Assembly: GCA_020310875.1 (NCBI GenBank)
Contig: CM035431.1
Coordinates: 20,786,767-20,850,766 of the forward strand
From: Ceratopteris richardii
Lineage: Eukaryota; Streptophyta; Polypodiopsida; Polypodiales; Pteridaceae
Reading direction: 5' to 3'
Length of the DNA stretch: 64,000 bases
The position numbers and the translations under genes are program-made. This document shows, piece after piece, positions 62,501 through 64,000 of this stretch; the first letter of the stretch is position 1; each line of letters begins with the position of its first letter. The notes below the pieces were generated by a model that was not told the origin of the DNA, ran no database searches, and saw only the letters and a list, made by a program, of their open reading frames with translations.

Positions 62501-62715
62501 CTATCGTTAGTTTCTTAGTATGACCTGAGTCTACCATACCTCAAAGGCATGACACTACTCTATGCAGTTCATGAGGGATTTTGAAGCTTGATGCTATTGT
62601 GCCATGGGGTTAAGAGAAGAGAATATGCTCGTAGACTACGGTGGTTGCTTAGCATACAAATGGTGGTGCTAAAAAGATGGGAAGGAGTGTCTCACACAGT
62701 TTTTTCTTGACCATC
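59571..62715 (+). other. Non-coding interior of element H
   Basis: No gene is recognisable on either strand; the frames are short and without known content. The motif GCTCCCC recurs at about 60171, 60211, 60262, 60588, 60948 and 61467. This may be the long leader of an Athila-type element or a non-autonomous element. The right edge is uncertain; copia sequence of M begins near 62716. Confidence 0.5.
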
Positions 62716-63080
62716 TCAGGGTTCAGCATTGCCACCTTGCTTTTCGGCCAGTGATTTAAACTTCTTGAACATATCAAATACTTCGGATTTGTATTTCATA
62801 AAATAAATGAATGGAAACTTTGAGAAGTCATCAATAAATGTTAGAAAGTACTTGCTACCTGCCATGGACTCTTCTAGAGATGGACCCCATACATCAGTAT
62901 GAATCAAGTCCAAAATACCTCTTCTTTGCAATCCTATTTTTGAAAAAGGACTTCTTACTTGTTTTCCAAATTGAGATGCCTCACAAACAAAATCCAAATC
63001 TTGCTTAGGTAGTTGTGGTAAACCTTCAACCAAGGATTTCTTTGCAATATCCTTCAATCTGCCAACACTGATGTGTCCTA
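62716..63080 (-). pseudogene. M integrase, N-terminal part
   Basis: Reads CEASQFGKQVRSPF, then LDLIHTDVWGPSLEESMAGSKYFLTFIDDFSKFPFIYFMK, the start of the copia integrase core with its first catalytic Asp, and FDMFKKFKSLAEKQ. The second Cys pair is degenerate. Cut short at GGNAEP. Confidence 0.88.
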
Positions 63081-63175
63081 ATCTTTTATGCTATAAATCC
63101 AATTGACTTACTTGAGCCCCATTGACCATTGTATAACCTGCATAATATGGAACTTCAACTTCATAAGTATATAAT

Positions 63176-63495
63176 CTATTTATCTTTTGTACTTCTATAA
63201 AAAAAGTCACATTTCTTCTTCTGATAAGCTTGCCACTGATTCTTGTCAAAATTGACCTTCACTCCATTGTCCTCCATCTGTCCAATTGAAATCAAATTTC
63301 TTGTAATAGTAGGAACAAACAAAATATCTATGAGAGTCACATGTTCATTAAGTGGACAATCACCAATGTAAACTACTTCATGCTCAGTACTATCTCCTAT
63401 AGCAACTGTGACTCTTGAATCTGGCTTGTGTATGTTCATAAACATATTCATGTTGTGACTCATGTGGTTTGAGCAACCACTATCTACATACCAAG
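63176..63495 (-). pseudogene. M protease (copia type)
   Basis: WYVDSGCSNHM active site (Asp codon near 63484), then VAIGDSTEHEVVYIGDC and LFVPTITRNLISIGQM, the copia protease core and the start of the pre-integrase linker. Ends in a stop after STKDK. Confidence 0.88.
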
Positions 63496-63579
63496 TTTTG
63501 TTGCTTACCTCCCCCTAATGTGTCTCTATATGCATAGCCATAAGAATGTTTTCCTTCTATGTTTGAGCCTCCTTTTGCA

Positions 63580-63985
63580 CTATGTTGTTGTTTTGATGCA
63601 TGTGATCTTGGCCTCTTCCTCTTTATCGTCCTCTAAAACCACCACTTCTATTTGGGTTGGAGAAGCAATCCTTGGCATAATGAACAACTTTACCACAATA
63701 ATTACAAGTAAAGTTACCTTAATGATTTGGTTGACTCTGTTGACTTTGTTGTATTGTTCTTCCTTCTCTAGTAGCATTAAAGCTTCCTCTTCCTCTTGCA
63801 TTGTTGTTGATTCTTCGTCCTCCTCTCCAATTTCCTCTACCTTTTGATCTATTTGATGAAGTATAAAGAGCTTGTCCTTGTCTACCTCTTTGCGAATGAT
63901 AAGAGTTCCCACCTTCTATGTTGATTTCTTTAGTGATCATGAGTGTTTGTAAATCTTCAAAGGATGGTAGATTCTCTCGAGTCAT
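63580..63985 (-). pseudogene. M gag C-terminus with zinc knuckle
   Basis: Basic Arg/Gly/Asn-rich stretch (SKGRGNWRGGRRINN), a stop after QSQPNH, then CNYCGKVVHYAKDC, a canonical C-x2-C-x4-H-x4-C knuckle. The N-terminal gag lies beyond the window. Confidence 0.85.
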
Positions 63986-64000
63986 GATAGATGTAATGAA

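Larger units (their letters stand above)
62716..64000 (-). mobile_element. Element M: copia fragment, gag end to integrase
   Basis: Minus strand, running out of the window on the right (5' side) and ending near 62716 inside the integrase. Gag knuckle, protease and integrase pieces are in the normal copia order. Stops separate all of them. Confidence 0.88.

Overview
This window is nuclear DNA from a land plant, probably one with a large repeat-rich genome. I cannot fix the lineage, and I found no convincing host gene. Almost everything belongs to LTR retrotransposons of the plant Ty3/gypsy (Athila/Tat-like) and Ty1/copia groups, nested inside one another. Evidence for a plant: Athila/Tat-type gag knuckles (C-x2-C-x3-H-x4-C), primer-binding sites matching plant tRNA-Asp or initiator tRNA-Met, and decay that is mostly C-to-T.

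Left stack (1-13.5 kb): element I (-, 1-875, 5' end only) sits in element D (+, 876-6617). D sits in element J (-, 6618-9004), and J sits in the gag gene of element K (-, 9005 to about 11.5 kb). A decayed + strand copy (L, 11.5-13.55 kb) of a large accessory gene follows.

Main stack (13.5-57 kb): a copia element F (+) was split by element E (-, 14886-55799). E was split by element B (-, 16151-46144, target duplication GTGAC), and B by element A (+, 23445-36566, target duplication GTCGG). My hand alignment finds 1 LTR difference in 609 bp for A and 4 in 638 bp for B, which agrees with the nesting order. A is almost intact, with a 2898-residue gag-pol reading frame. Right flank (57-64 kb): a copia element G (+), then H (+, LTR and long non-coding interior), then a copia fragment M (-).

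The most interesting biology is in the A/B/D family. (1) The polyprotein carries a second retropepsin-like domain (DSGA ... LGQDW) after the integrase, besides the normal protease. (2) The integrase has two tandem HHCC zinc fingers with identical spacing. (3) A C-terminal tail repeats a Q-I-W-V-P-K motif. (4) B carries a 1474-codon accessory gene between pol and the 3' LTR, interrupted by one in-frame TGA, with a homologue in L and an analogue of similar layout in E. (5) A GATG/GTAAGA splice donor lies just after the primer-binding site in A, B, I and J (ATGTG/GTAAGA in H). A branchpoint plus AG acceptor lies just before the accessory gene in B, L and E. This suggests spliced subgenomic expression, as for a retroviral env gene. 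(6) Leaders contain arrays built on the palindrome TCGCGA, and a perfect hairpin precedes the polypurine tract.

The working model is a retrovirus-like layout: LTR - PBS - splice donor - TCGCGA array - gag-PR1-RT-RH-2xZn-INT-PR2-tail - splice acceptor - ORF3 - hairpin - PPT - LTR. A has lost ORF3. Function of PR2 and ORF3 is inference.
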